A DNA stretch of 64,000 nucleotides from Pelagimonas sp050633425 (lineage in GTDB: Bacteria; Pseudomonadota; Alphaproteobacteria; Rhodobacterales; Rhodobacteraceae): NCBI RefSeq assembly GCF_050633425.1, contig NZ_JBOEGM010000025.1, positions 56,836 through 120,835 on the forward strand, given 5' to 3'. Numbering within the stretch: position 1 is the first letter of the stretch; each line of letters opens with the position of its first letter. The notes under the pieces were generated by a model. It made no database searches and was not told the DNA's origin. It saw nothing but the letters and a program-made list of their open reading frames with translations. Below, in pieces: positions 33,655 through 41,146 of this stretch. The translations under genes and the position numbers were made by a program.

Positions 33655-34437
33655 TCAAATATCGCGAAACAGGTTGTCCGTTTCGACAAAATCCAAGCGG
33701 TCTTCGGATACCGTGCCTTCGTTGATATCGCGGGTTTCGACGCGGCCATCGCCATAGCCGATCACCACCTTGTCACAGATGTCGATAAACAGCCCGTTTT
33801 CCACCACGCCGGGGATTTGGTTCAGCACCATCGCCAATTGCCGGGCGTTGCCGATACGGCCCAGATGCAGGTCGAGGATATGGTTACCCTCATCGGTGAC
33901 AAACGCGATGTCGCCATTCATCCGCAATGACGCTTGGCGCCCCATCACATCCATCGACACCAGTGTTTCTTCGACCAAGGCTTGGGTGGTTTGCCAGCCA
34001 AAGGGGATCACTTCTATTGGCAAAGGGAAGGCACCAAGATGCTCCACCTCTTTGGCGGCATCCGCAATAACGACCATCTGATCCGAAGCCGCCGCCACGA
34101 TCTTTTCTTGCAACAGCGCCCCACCTCCGCCCTTGACCAGCGACAGGTTGGCATCAAACTCATCCGCCCCGTCGATGGTAATGTCGAGCCAGCGCGCCTC
34201 ATCCAGCGAAACCACCTCAATCCCGACATCGCGCGCCAAGACCGCGGTGCGCGTCGAGGTCGGCACACCGCGAATTTTCAAACCATCCTTTTCGACCATT
34301 TCGCCCAAACAGCGCACCAACCACGCCGCCGTGGATCCGGTCCCCAGACCGACACGCATGCCGTCTTCCACAAGATCAGCCGCCCGTTTGGCAGCAACGA
34401 ATTTGGCCTTGTCGATTGGCGACAGCTCTCCGGTCAT
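33655..34437 (-). CDS. rpiA: Ribose-5-phosphate isomerase A
   Basis: This 260-residue protein has the RpiA motifs: GLGTGSTAAWLV near residue 30 (phosphate site), DITIDGADEFD with the catalytic aspartates, and SLVKGGGGALLQEKIVA with the general-base glutamate. It interconverts ribose-5-phosphate and ribulose-5-phosphate in the pentose phosphate pathway. Length is slightly longer than the usual 220-235 because of a short C-terminal extension. The gene heads the run that continues into the membrane array and gor, a pairing that makes sense because the pathway supplies NADPH to glutathione reductase. Confidence 0.95.
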   Translation of the reverse strand: MTGELSPIDKAKFVAAKRAADLVEDGMRVGLGTGSTAAWLVRCLGEMVEKDGLKIRGVPTSTRTAVLARDVGIEVVSLDEARWLDITIDGADEFDANLSLVKGGGGALLQEKIVAAASDQMVVIADAAKEVEHLGAFPLPIEVIPFGWQTTQALVEETLVSMDVMGRQASLRMNGDIAFVTDEGNHILDLHLGRIGNARQLAMVLNQIPGVVENGLFIDICDKVVIGYGDGRVETRDINEGTVSEDRLDFVETDNLFRDI

Positions 34438-34564
34438 GATGGTTCCTTGGGTCTAGGCTTTGTATCTTGGCGTTGAAAATAAAGCAGGCAAGGAACTTAT
34501 ACGCATTGCATCCCCTCAGAGCGAGAGGGAATTCAGCAATGGTTTTAGCTATCTGTGCAAGGGA

Positions 34565-35014
34565 TCAGATCATCGCGGATCGCACCTTGGCAGAATAGAA
34601 ATGCAAGCCAAAGATCATCGCCACCCAGGTCAGATTGAGCGGTGTGAGCACAACGACAAGGATCAAATTCAAGATCGGTAGGTCTAAATCGCTAGGCACC
34701 GTGATCAGACCGGCGATCATCGCTGCAATCACGCTGGCCAATACACCGCCAACCAGTGACAAAATCACTCCCAAACCGCCCGGCCTGCCAAACAAATGCG
34801 CCAAGAGCCCCCCCGCCACAAATGCCCCAAGGCCAATGGCCGAAAAATACGACCAGAGTGGAATAAAACTCTGTACAGATCCACGCGATGACAACAGTTC
34901 GGTGTCGAACATGATAAATCCTCCACCGATGCAAACGCCGATAAACGCCATGATCATTGCCAAGCGCAACCGAAACATCGGTGCCACATATGACGGTGTT
35001 AAAAATCGTTTCAT
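34565..35014 (-). CDS. Four-helix membrane protein of unknown function
   Basis: This 149-residue protein has four hydrophobic helices (LAMIMAFIGVCIGGGFIMF, YFSAIGLGAFVAGGLLAHLF, VILSLVGGVLASVIAAMIAG, LNLILVVVLTPLNLTWVAMIF). I recognise no family. The ATG at 35014 has a GGAGAG site; the longer frame to 35095 lacks one. It follows the anti-sigma/sigma pair in the same direction with a 137-base gap, so it may be a target or part of that regulon, but this is only a guess. Confidence 0.75.
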   Translation of the reverse strand: MKRFLTPSYVAPMFRLRLAMIMAFIGVCIGGGFIMFDTELLSSRGSVQSFIPLWSYFSAIGLGAFVAGGLLAHLFGRPGGLGVILSLVGGVLASVIAAMIAGLITVPSDLDLPILNLILVVVLTPLNLTWVAMIFGLHFYSAKVRSAMI

Positions 35015-35151
35015 GCTTATCTCTCCGCATTTTTTCAACGGATTACGCGGCATGATGCGCAGATTTTGTGCAGAGCCTGCACAGGTATCTGGCACAGACC
35101 CGAGCGCCAGATGAATTGATCCAGCGATTTTGATCGCCCTATTTGATCACC

Positions 35152-35520
35152 CTATTTGGTTGGGCCCACACCTTGCGATGGCAACACCCCCGCCCAAAGC
35201 GCGACCCAACAAATGACGGCACCGATCACGGCGCCAATCACGTAGGGCACGATCTGCTTGCGCAGAGGCACACGCGGCGCGCCGGCCAGCTTGGCTTCGA
35301 TCCGACGCAACACTTGGGGCGGCGGCACATGCTCGGGCATATCCGCGACAAATGTCGAAAAATACTCACGCCACGCGGCCACGTCTTGTTGAAGGTCTGG
35401 ATCGGACGACACAAGATCTTCAAACGCTGTCCGCTCCGCCTCCGTGAGCAGCCCCAAAACATATTCAGCAGCGGTGGCCTCTGGCCCACCCGGAAGCGGC
35501 GTCTGGGTCGGCTCTGTCAT
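35152..35520 (-). CDS. Short anti-sigma factor-like membrane protein
   Basis: This 122-residue protein has an N-terminal anti-sigma-like segment (AAEYVLGLLTEAERTAFEDLV and the WREYFS motif) similar to RskA/ChrR-type anti-sigma domains. One membrane helix follows (VPYVIGAVIGAVICWVALWAG), then only about ten residues outside the membrane. The usual RskA proteins have a long extracytoplasmic domain that is missing here. Its ATG at 35520 overlaps the sigma gene stop by four bases, so the two are co-translated, as expected for a sigma/anti-sigma pair. It should hold the sigma factor at the membrane. Confidence 0.82.
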   Translation of the reverse strand: MTEPTQTPLPGGPEATAAEYVLGLLTEAERTAFEDLVSSDPDLQQDVAAWREYFSTFVADMPEHVPPPQVLRRIEAKLAGAPRVPLRKQIVPYVIGAVIGAVICWVALWAGVLPSQGVGPTK

Positions 35521-36080
35521 CGGCTCAAACACTCGCGCAATTGTAGAATACCCTTGCGGACGGCACATCTCAGAGCATGCGCGTCCTTGGATTGATTATC
35601 ATAGGTCAGCCCCTGAACATAGGCATTGCGCATCACTTGGGTCTGATCCCTGGGCAACTCGGCCAAACAGGCCAGCAACTGATCCGCTTCAGCCCGAGCC
35701 GAGCCAGCCGGGCCAGCCGATCCGGGCACGGATGTCGCAGCAGGACGATATAACCTCTGTGCGATTTCCGGCGGGCTGCCGATCTCGCCCTCATTGCGCA
35801 TCTGTCGAAGCCGCTCCACCGACGCATCCCGCGCCAAAGTCACCAACCACGTCACCGCAGAACTGCCATTGGGTCGCATTTGCCCCGCCCATGTCCAAAC
35901 CCGCAAAAACACCTCTTCCAAAACGTCCTCAGCCACAGATTCGTCATTGAGGATTCCGCAGCACACTCCGAACAGTTGCGGAGAAACCATGTTAAACAAG
36001 CGACGAAGGGCGCGCCTGTCGCCCTTGGCTATTTTCGCAATCTCTTGCTCTAATAAGATCAGCTCAGGATCACTTTGCAT
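35517..36080 (-). CDS. ECF-type sigma factor with shortened region 4
   Basis: This 187-residue protein has sigma region 2 (LFNMVSPQLFGVCCGILND and AEDVLEEVFLRVWTWA, then TWLVTLARDASVERLRQMR), a linker, and a C-terminal region 4 (ELPRDQTQVMRNAYVQGLTYD to RKGILQLRECL). The helix-turn-helix part between GLTYD and RKGILQ is about four residues shorter than in typical ECF factors and lacks the usual pattern. DNA contact to the -35 element may therefore be altered or lost. No frameshift restoring the pattern is obvious. I chose the second methionine (36080) as start. It overlaps the anti-sigma gene by four bases. Confidence 0.82.
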   Translation of the reverse strand: MQSDPELILLEQEIAKIAKGDRRALRRLFNMVSPQLFGVCCGILNDESVAEDVLEEVFLRVWTWAGQMRPNGSSAVTWLVTLARDASVERLRQMRNEGEIGSPPEIAQRLYRPAATSVPGSAGPAGSARAEADQLLACLAELPRDQTQVMRNAYVQGLTYDNQSKDAHALRCAVRKGILQLRECLSR

Positions 36081-36233
36081 TTTCACATCCCGCAGCAATT
36101 TTCAGAACCACTCTTGCCACAACTTTGGGGTACAGGTCCATGTCCCACACGAAAGAAGCGCCCAGAGTACTGGACGCTTTAGGTCGACGTCAAAGCGCCG
36201 GAATATTTGGTTTTCATTGTTTTTGCCTTCAGA

Positions 36234-36377
36234 TCACGCGAACACGGCGGCAAAGGCAACAATGACACCTGAGGCAGCAACGATCAGGCTTGCTGCTGCG
36301 ATAACCAAACGCGCTTGGTCCCGTTTGGTGCCACAACGCAAAATAGCAAGAATTTCTGTTTTCAGTCTGTTTAGCAT
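36234..36377 (-). CDS. Predicted 47-residue membrane peptide
   Basis: A frame starting at an ATG (36375-36377), preceded by AAAAGGATAAACCC, encodes a short basic start (MLNRLKTEILAILRCGTKRD) followed by a single hydrophobic helix (LVIAAASLIVAASGVIVAFA). The frame continues upstream to 36659, but that part has no hydrophobic or domain character. The good ribosome binding site and the clean helix support a small membrane protein; a chance frame cannot be excluded. It lies upstream of the ECF sigma factor in the same direction. Confidence 0.55.
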   Translation of the reverse strand: MLNRLKTEILAILRCGTKRDQARLVIAAASLIVAASGVIVAFAAVFA

Positions 36378-36944
36378 GGGTTTATCCTTTTTAAGTGGGA
36401 GTGCTGGGTTTGCAGGGCTGCGATTGATCTGCGCCGGAATGTCTTTCCGTCCCTTGTCCGTTTGAGCCGCCAGCGGCAGGCGATAGCCCCTCTCGCGAGC
36501 GGCGACCTCTACTGTTGAGGCGGGTTTTGCGGTTTTCGGGCGAAATGCGCTTTGAAACGCAAGTAAGTGTCTGCCGGTCATTTCGATCACCATTGTGGTT
36601 AAGCCAACCTTTGGCTCTTCAACCCTACAGAGAACGCCCCGCTCAGATTGCGCTAACACTCGGCAAAGACAGGTTTTTGACTGGGAACTCGTACGTCCGT
36701 CAAAAAAACTGACTCATCGGTCAAAAATCAACGTTCCACAAAGGGGGAATTGTATACCAACGCATACTTTGCGGCCGTCTAGGCGGCGTTTGTCCACAAA
36801 ATGGCGGAAATCGAACAATCGACCTCAAAAAAAGGTCGAACAGGCCGAAATAGTTTTGAATACAAAAAAAACTAGGCAATGGGGCTAAAACGATGCAACT
36901 TAACCGGAACTAAAACGATTTTTGACTTTTTATGGATGGTACCT
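36378..36944. other. AT-richer gene-free stretch before the unknown protein
   Basis: The sequence from about 36650 to 36940 is rich in A and T (for example AAAAAAACTGACT, the CAAAAAAAGG stretch and AATACAAAAAAAACT) compared with the surroundings. No convincing frame is visible on either strand. It probably holds the promoter of the gene at 36945 and may mark an inserted segment. Confidence 0.45.
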
Positions 36945-37991
36945 ATGCAAAAGCCAGTCGCTCCCAACGCTATCGCTATCGACTCGCTCAGGACCGTAAT
37001 TCGTTGGGTTCAACACGAAGGCGGCTTGCCCGAGCCGACAGGTTCCTCAAGCAGTAACGGCAAAATTCAATCGGGGGCCACGTTGGAGAAGATCGCTGAG
37101 CGTGCAGATACGAATCTGGACCGGCTAAATAAGTTCTTGAAAAAGAAGCTGAACACCAACGAAGAAGAGAAACAGTTCACTTTGATCGCGTCCGGATTAT
37201 CCTCCGTTCTGGAAGACCGAAAAGACATCCCCGTTATTATTCGGACGGCCCTCCAGGATGTCTTCGGAGCAACGGCGTTTGCCCCACGTGGAATCATCAA
37301 AAACTCCATGGTTATCGGGCATCGTTCCTTAATCCCCCGAGAAGAAAAAATCAGAGATCGCATCAAACCGTTTGAAGGATTAAGTGTTATATTGCGCCGT
37401 GCGAATGAAACGGTTCCAGACAAAGCACGCAATGAACCCGGTGCAATTACGCGAGGCTGGTCACTCTCGTTACTCAATATCCCCCCAAAACACGTCCAGG
37501 AAGGTGCCTACCACCCGCTGTTCAAACTAAAACAGCGGGCCAAAACCCGAAATACTATGAAAATAGAAGGAGTCGTCGTCGTAAAAGCCGACCGTCTCGT
37601 GTTGCAGGGTATTGAAACGACTAATGACAAATCCTTCACAGCCTCAGTTTTCCTAAATGACGAACGTCTCACCAACTATCGGACAGAGAGACTTGAGGAA
37701 CCACCAATGACATTATCGGGCGTCATGTTGGGGCTCGCCTCAACTTACCAACATTTCGGAGCCCTCTTTGAGATTTTTGCTGTTCCGGGCGGCACATTGG
37801 AGAAAGGCGCCAACCAGTCGGAAATCGCGCGGTTCGATCAGTATTACAGCGCCACAAAAGAGGCCGCTGGCGTCCGGGATCTGGCCGACACATTGGACGT
37901 TCTGCACGGCCTTGGGATCAAGGCCACTGAAGACCAACTTATCCAATTACAGACGCGGGCCGCCGAAGGCGATTTGCTGACAGCATTCTAA
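36945..37991 (+). CDS. Unrecognised protein upstream of cobS
   Basis: This 348-residue soluble protein has no signal peptide or membrane helix. I do not recognise it. The N-terminal 100 residues include IDSLRTVIRWVQHEGG and TLEKIAERADTNLDRLNKFLKK, which could be a helix-turn-helix or an oligomerisation region. The middle (about 120-300) is mixed alpha/beta with GLSVILRRANETVP and KIEGVVVVKADRLVLQG. The C-terminus is helical (LDVLHGLGIKATEDQLIQLQ). The gene is lower in GC than cobS and uses a wider mix of codons, suggesting transfer. ATG codons also occur at 36879 and 36936 in the same frame, none with a strong ribosome binding site. It ends 84 bases before cobS. Confidence 0.75.
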   Translation: MQKPVAPNAIAIDSLRTVIRWVQHEGGLPEPTGSSSSNGKIQSGATLEKIAERADTNLDRLNKFLKKKLNTNEEEKQFTLIASGLSSVLEDRKDIPVIIRTALQDVFGATAFAPRGIIKNSMVIGHRSLIPREEKIRDRIKPFEGLSVILRRANETVPDKARNEPGAITRGWSLSLLNIPPKHVQEGAYHPLFKLKQRAKTRNTMKIEGVVVVKADRLVLQGIETTNDKSFTASVFLNDERLTNYRTERLEEPPMTLSGVMLGLASTYQHFGALFEIFAVPGGTLEKGANQSEIARFDQYYSATKEAAGVRDLADTLDVLHGLGIKATEDQLIQLQTRAAEGDLLTAF

Positions 37992-38075
37992 TGCGGGCTT
38001 CCCCTTGCCCCTTCCGACGAAATGATGCACCACGGGGGCGCAGTTTTCGAGCCCGGATAAGAGGACATTATTACC

Positions 38076-39062
38076 ATGACGGACGGCCTGATTGATATCA
38101 ACGCGAAACCCACCGAAGAAATCTCCGTTCGTGACGTCTTTGGCATCGATACTGACATGGTTGTGCATGGTTTTCCTGAGCGCACATCGCGTGTTCCCGA
38201 AGTCGACAGCACTTACAAGTTCGATCCTGATACGACATTGGCGATTCTTGCCGGGTTTAACCGCAATCGTCGGGTGATGATTCAGGGCTACCACGGCACC
38301 GGTAAGTCGACTCATATCGAACAAGTTGCCTCGCGGCTCAACTGGCCTGCGGTTCGTGTCAATCTGGACTCACACATTTCGCGGATCGATTTGATCGGCA
38401 AAGACGCGATCAAACTGATCGACGGCAAGCAGACAACTCAGTTCCAAGAAGGCATCTTGCCTTGGGCGCTGCGCAATCCGACGGCGATTGTGTTTGACGA
38501 ATATGACGCCGGGCGCGCCGATGTTATGTTTGTGATCCAGCGGGTTTTGGAAACCGATGGTAAGCTGACCCTGCTTGACCAAAACGAAGTCATCACACCG
38601 CACCCCTATTTCCGTCTGTTTGCCACCGCCAACACTGTCGGGTTGGGGGATACAACCGGGCTTTATCACGGTACGCAACAGATCAACCAAGGTCAGATGG
38701 ACCGCTGGTCTTTGGTCGCCACGCTGAACTATCTGTCGATTGACGCCGAAACCCAGATCATTCTGTCCAAAGCGCCGCATTACAACACCGAAGCCGGTCG
38801 CAAGACCATCAAACAGATGGTCACCGTCGCCGATTTCACCCGCCGCGCCTTTATGAATGGTGAGCTGTCGACCGTTATGTCGCCGCGGACCGTGATCGCA
38901 TGGGCCCAAAACGCCGAGATTTTCCGCAATGTCGGCTATGCCTTCCGCCTGAGCTTCCTGAACAAATGTGACGAGCTTGAGCGTCAAACCGTGGCCGAAT
39001 TCTACCAGCGCTGTTTTGACGAAGAACTCCCCGAAAGCGCGGCAAGCGTCAGCTTGGGCTAA
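38076..39062 (+). CDS. cobS: Aerobic cobaltochelatase subunit CobS
   Basis: This 328-residue AAA+ ATPase has Walker A GYHGTGKST (71-79), Walker B IVFDEYDAG and the sensor segment RLFATANTVGLGDTTG. It works with CobT and CobN to insert cobalt into hydrogenobyrinic acid a,c-diamide in the aerobic B12 pathway, using ATP. An AAGAGGA site precedes the ATG. cobT lies 2 kb downstream in the same direction, separated by three secreted-protein genes. A strong terminator follows cobS, so the two subunits are apparently transcribed separately. Confidence 0.97.
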   Translation: MTDGLIDINAKPTEEISVRDVFGIDTDMVVHGFPERTSRVPEVDSTYKFDPDTTLAILAGFNRNRRVMIQGYHGTGKSTHIEQVASRLNWPAVRVNLDSHISRIDLIGKDAIKLIDGKQTTQFQEGILPWALRNPTAIVFDEYDAGRADVMFVIQRVLETDGKLTLLDQNEVITPHPYFRLFATANTVGLGDTTGLYHGTQQINQGQMDRWSLVATLNYLSIDAETQIILSKAPHYNTEAGRKTIKQMVTVADFTRRAFMNGELSTVMSPRTVIAWAQNAEIFRNVGYAFRLSFLNKCDELERQTVAEFYQRCFDEELPESAASVSLG

Positions 39063-39090
39063 GCTCGCCCACACGACCTAAATCGCAATC

Positions 39091-39122
39091 AAGGCCCCTC
39101 GCATTTTGCCAGGGGCCTTTTT
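39091..39122 (+). terminator. Intrinsic terminator after cobS
   Basis: AAGGCCCCT (39091-39099) pairs with AGGGGCCTT (39111-39119), and TTT follows. It lies 29 bases past the cobS stop. The remainder of 39063-39362 holds no gene. Confidence 0.88.
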
Positions 39123-39362
39123 CGCGCGCGCCCCTTATGATCACGCCCCCTTTCAAAGCAGCGGGTGCCATGCCTGCGCCGCCTCGCTCTTGGAGCGCCG
39201 GAGATCAGCAATAGAATGACAGTTTTGGCGGATTGCGCGACAGCGCCCCATGACAACACTGTCATCGCATCAGAAACACAGCGTTCTCATAGGCTCCGGG
39301 CCTTGTAAGGTTTTGTTTACTCTGTTCTGCTGGCAGGCAGAGACGTGCCGGGGGGCTGAGAT

Positions 39363-39749
39363 ATGATGATTTTGGGAAAATGGATGATGGGCCTTGGCTT
39401 GTCTTGCGCCATCGCATTTGGCTCAGATGCGCAGGCAAATACGATGGCCGAAAAACAAGTCATGCTCCATTGCGCCGCCCAATTCGATGCCCGAACCAAA
39501 TGGCTCAACATTATGGAGGACGGCCCAGAGCAAGGCGTTGAAATGGCAATGCGCCGCGACGTGCTTCTGGCAAGCATCGCCAAGATAAAAGCCGCGCCGG
39601 ACCAACACTTGCGCTTTGGGCGGCACCTTCCCAGTTTCCAAGAGCGCAGTTTGATACAATTGACCAAACTGGCTGAGGCCGGTCACGTCACCAGTTGCCC
39701 ACAAGATGCCCTGTGCCTCGCCTGTAGCGAACTTGTCCCTCTCAGATAA
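39363..39749 (+). CDS. Small secreted protein between cobS and cobT
   Basis: This 128-residue protein has a signal peptide (MMGLGLSCAIAFGSDAQA, cleaved near QANTM) and a mainly helical mature part with four cysteines: CAAQFDARTKWL, and SCPQDALCLACSEL at the end. The cysteine pattern suggests disulfides in the periplasm. The family is unknown. Its helical pattern (charged helix, then a C-terminal cysteine segment) is loosely like the protein at 40685, so they may be distant relatives. It stands alone, with terminators on either side. Confidence 0.7.
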   Translation: MMILGKWMMGLGLSCAIAFGSDAQANTMAEKQVMLHCAAQFDARTKWLNIMEDGPEQGVEMAMRRDVLLASIAKIKAAPDQHLRFGRHLPSFQERSLIQLTKLAEAGHVTSCPQDALCLACSELVPLR

Positions 39750-39817
39750 GCGTCCAAAACCACCCAGAAATCACCGAAACACCTGAAACACCCGGCGCAC
39801 AAATGCTCCCTTGCTAT

Positions 39818-39859
39818 GCCACACTTCATGTGGCCCACTCACATCTGTATTGATGTGAG
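39818..39859 (+). promoter_or_regulatory. Double hairpin masking the ribosome binding site
   Basis: Two adjacent hairpins lie directly before the next gene: GCCACA/TGTGGC (39818-39834, 5-base loop) and CTCACATC/GATGTGAG (39838-39859, 6-base loop). The right arm of the second contains the GAGG of the Shine-Dalgarno site (39857-39860), eight bases before the ATG. Translation could thus depend on hairpin melting or a binding factor, such as an RNA thermometer or a protein. Confidence 0.65.
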
Positions 39860-39867
39860 GATGCCCC

Positions 39868-40491
39868 ATGCGCCGAATTTTGACCGTTGCTCTTTTCCTG
39901 TTGCCGCTTCCAGCCTTGTCCGACCTCTCCATCTCGGAACAAGCCGCAGCGTCGCAGCGCGCCATCACCGATCAAGAACGACAGCTTCGCAAGATCGGCT
40001 GCATGTTCACGCCAACCAACATCGGGGAAACCATCGCGATTACCGATGAAATCGTCGCGCCCATCCTGACCCTTCCGGCCTTGACGGTTCTGACCTTTGG
40101 CGAAATCGTCGTCGGCCAAACCCCCGGCAAATACGACATCACCGCTAGGCCAGATTTGCCAAACGGAGGAATCGCCGGCAAGGATTTTTGCGCAATGGTC
40201 TATTTGGATGGTTACCCACGCCCCAAAGCGCCCGGCGACCCGACTATGGCGGTCGGTCTGTTGTTTAGGTCAAATCTGGACATGCTGGATTTATACCCCA
40301 ATACAGGTGCTGAAATCATGCGGCGCCAGCAGCTCAAAACGCTCCCTGCCGGAAAATACGTCCCCATCGATCTGTCTCAGAAAGCCGGCAATGCTTGGTA
40401 CAGCGCTTTTGGTGGCGCGTGGCCTAGGCGCAGCACCGCGCGGCTCGGTATTCGCTTGGACAAGGTTCACTACATTCCGGTTGATGACTGA
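39868..40491 (+). CDS. Secreted protein of unknown function
   Basis: This 207-residue protein has a signal peptide (MRRILTVALFLLPLPALSDL) and a mature part with two cysteines (IGCMFTPTNIGE, FCAMVYLDGYP). The FCAMVYLDGYPRP and LLFRSNLDMLDLY patterns are not known to me. The ATG at 39868 sits eight bases after a GAGG site that is buried in a hairpin (39838-39859), so expression may be controlled at translation. A weak terminator follows. Its role and location beyond the inner membrane are unknown. Confidence 0.75.
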   Translation: MRRILTVALFLLPLPALSDLSISEQAAASQRAITDQERQLRKIGCMFTPTNIGETIAITDEIVAPILTLPALTVLTFGEIVVGQTPGKYDITARPDLPNGGIAGKDFCAMVYLDGYPRPKAPGDPTMAVGLLFRSNLDMLDLYPNTGAEIMRRQQLKTLPAGKYVPIDLSQKAGNAWYSAFGGAWPRRSTARLGIRLDKVHYIPVDD

Positions 40492-40534
40492 GACGGCCAT
40501 GACCACCTGTCCAAATCGCAGGTCGATGCACAAA

Positions 40535-40556
40535 ATTAGGGCCTCGGGGGCCTTTT
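40535..40556 (+). terminator. Weak terminator after the secreted protein gene
   Basis: AGGGCC (40539-40544) can pair with GGCCTT (40549-40554), with one G-U pair, and TTTT follows. The stem is only six bases, so confidence is moderate. Confidence 0.5.
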
Positions 40557-40684
40557 AGGGCGATGTTGTGGGGCTCAGTTCTCTGGATCAACGGACCTGC
40601 GCGTTTCGTAAAAATGTGACAGTTCGGTAAAAGTTTTCATTTCGCACAACCTTTCATCAGGTTTTTGCGTCTAAACTCCATTTT

Positions 40685-41101
40685 ATGGGCGTTTTGAAAA
40701 CACACATTGCGGCGATTGCATTGGCGATTTTATGCGCCCCCCCGACCCATGCCTTGTCTGATGGCATGCCCAACGCGCCGCGTGAACAAGCGCAGTTCTT
40801 TGCCTCCTGCCTTGGCCGTTTCTCGGCCGCGCGCGAACATGCGTGGTTGATGGGTGGCGAAGATCGGCAGGCCGAAGTTGGATTTTCCATGTTCGAAGAT
40901 CTGCTTGAGGCCGTGTCCTTTGATGCCCAAAGCCTGGGGATCAGCGGCCAAGAATTGCTGGCAAACCGGATTGAGGCCAAGATGGCTCAGGCCCGCTTGA
41001 TGCAGGCCGCAACCTTTCAACAAGACCCCAAGCGCAGACGGATATCGGCGCGTCTGGCTGACAACCATCTTCTGGCCTGCAAAACATTGGTAATTGGCTA
41101 G
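40685..41101 (+). CDS. Small secreted protein before cobT
   Basis: This 138-residue protein has a signal peptide (MGVLKTHIAAIALAILCAPPTHA) and a helical mature part. There are two cysteines (FFASCLGRFSAAREHAWL and LLACKTLVIG), one near each end. The distribution is similar to that of the protein at 39363, but I would not call them clear paralogues. It ends 45 bases before cobT, so some transcripts may run into cobT. Its function is unknown. Confidence 0.7.
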   Translation: MGVLKTHIAAIALAILCAPPTHALSDGMPNAPREQAQFFASCLGRFSAAREHAWLMGGEDRQAEVGFSMFEDLLEAVSFDAQSLGISGQELLANRIEAKMAQARLMQAATFQQDPKRRRISARLADNHLLACKTLVIG

Positions 41102-41146
41102 TCTTTATCGCTTGCAGCGGCGCATCAATCTGCCGATAAATGCGCT

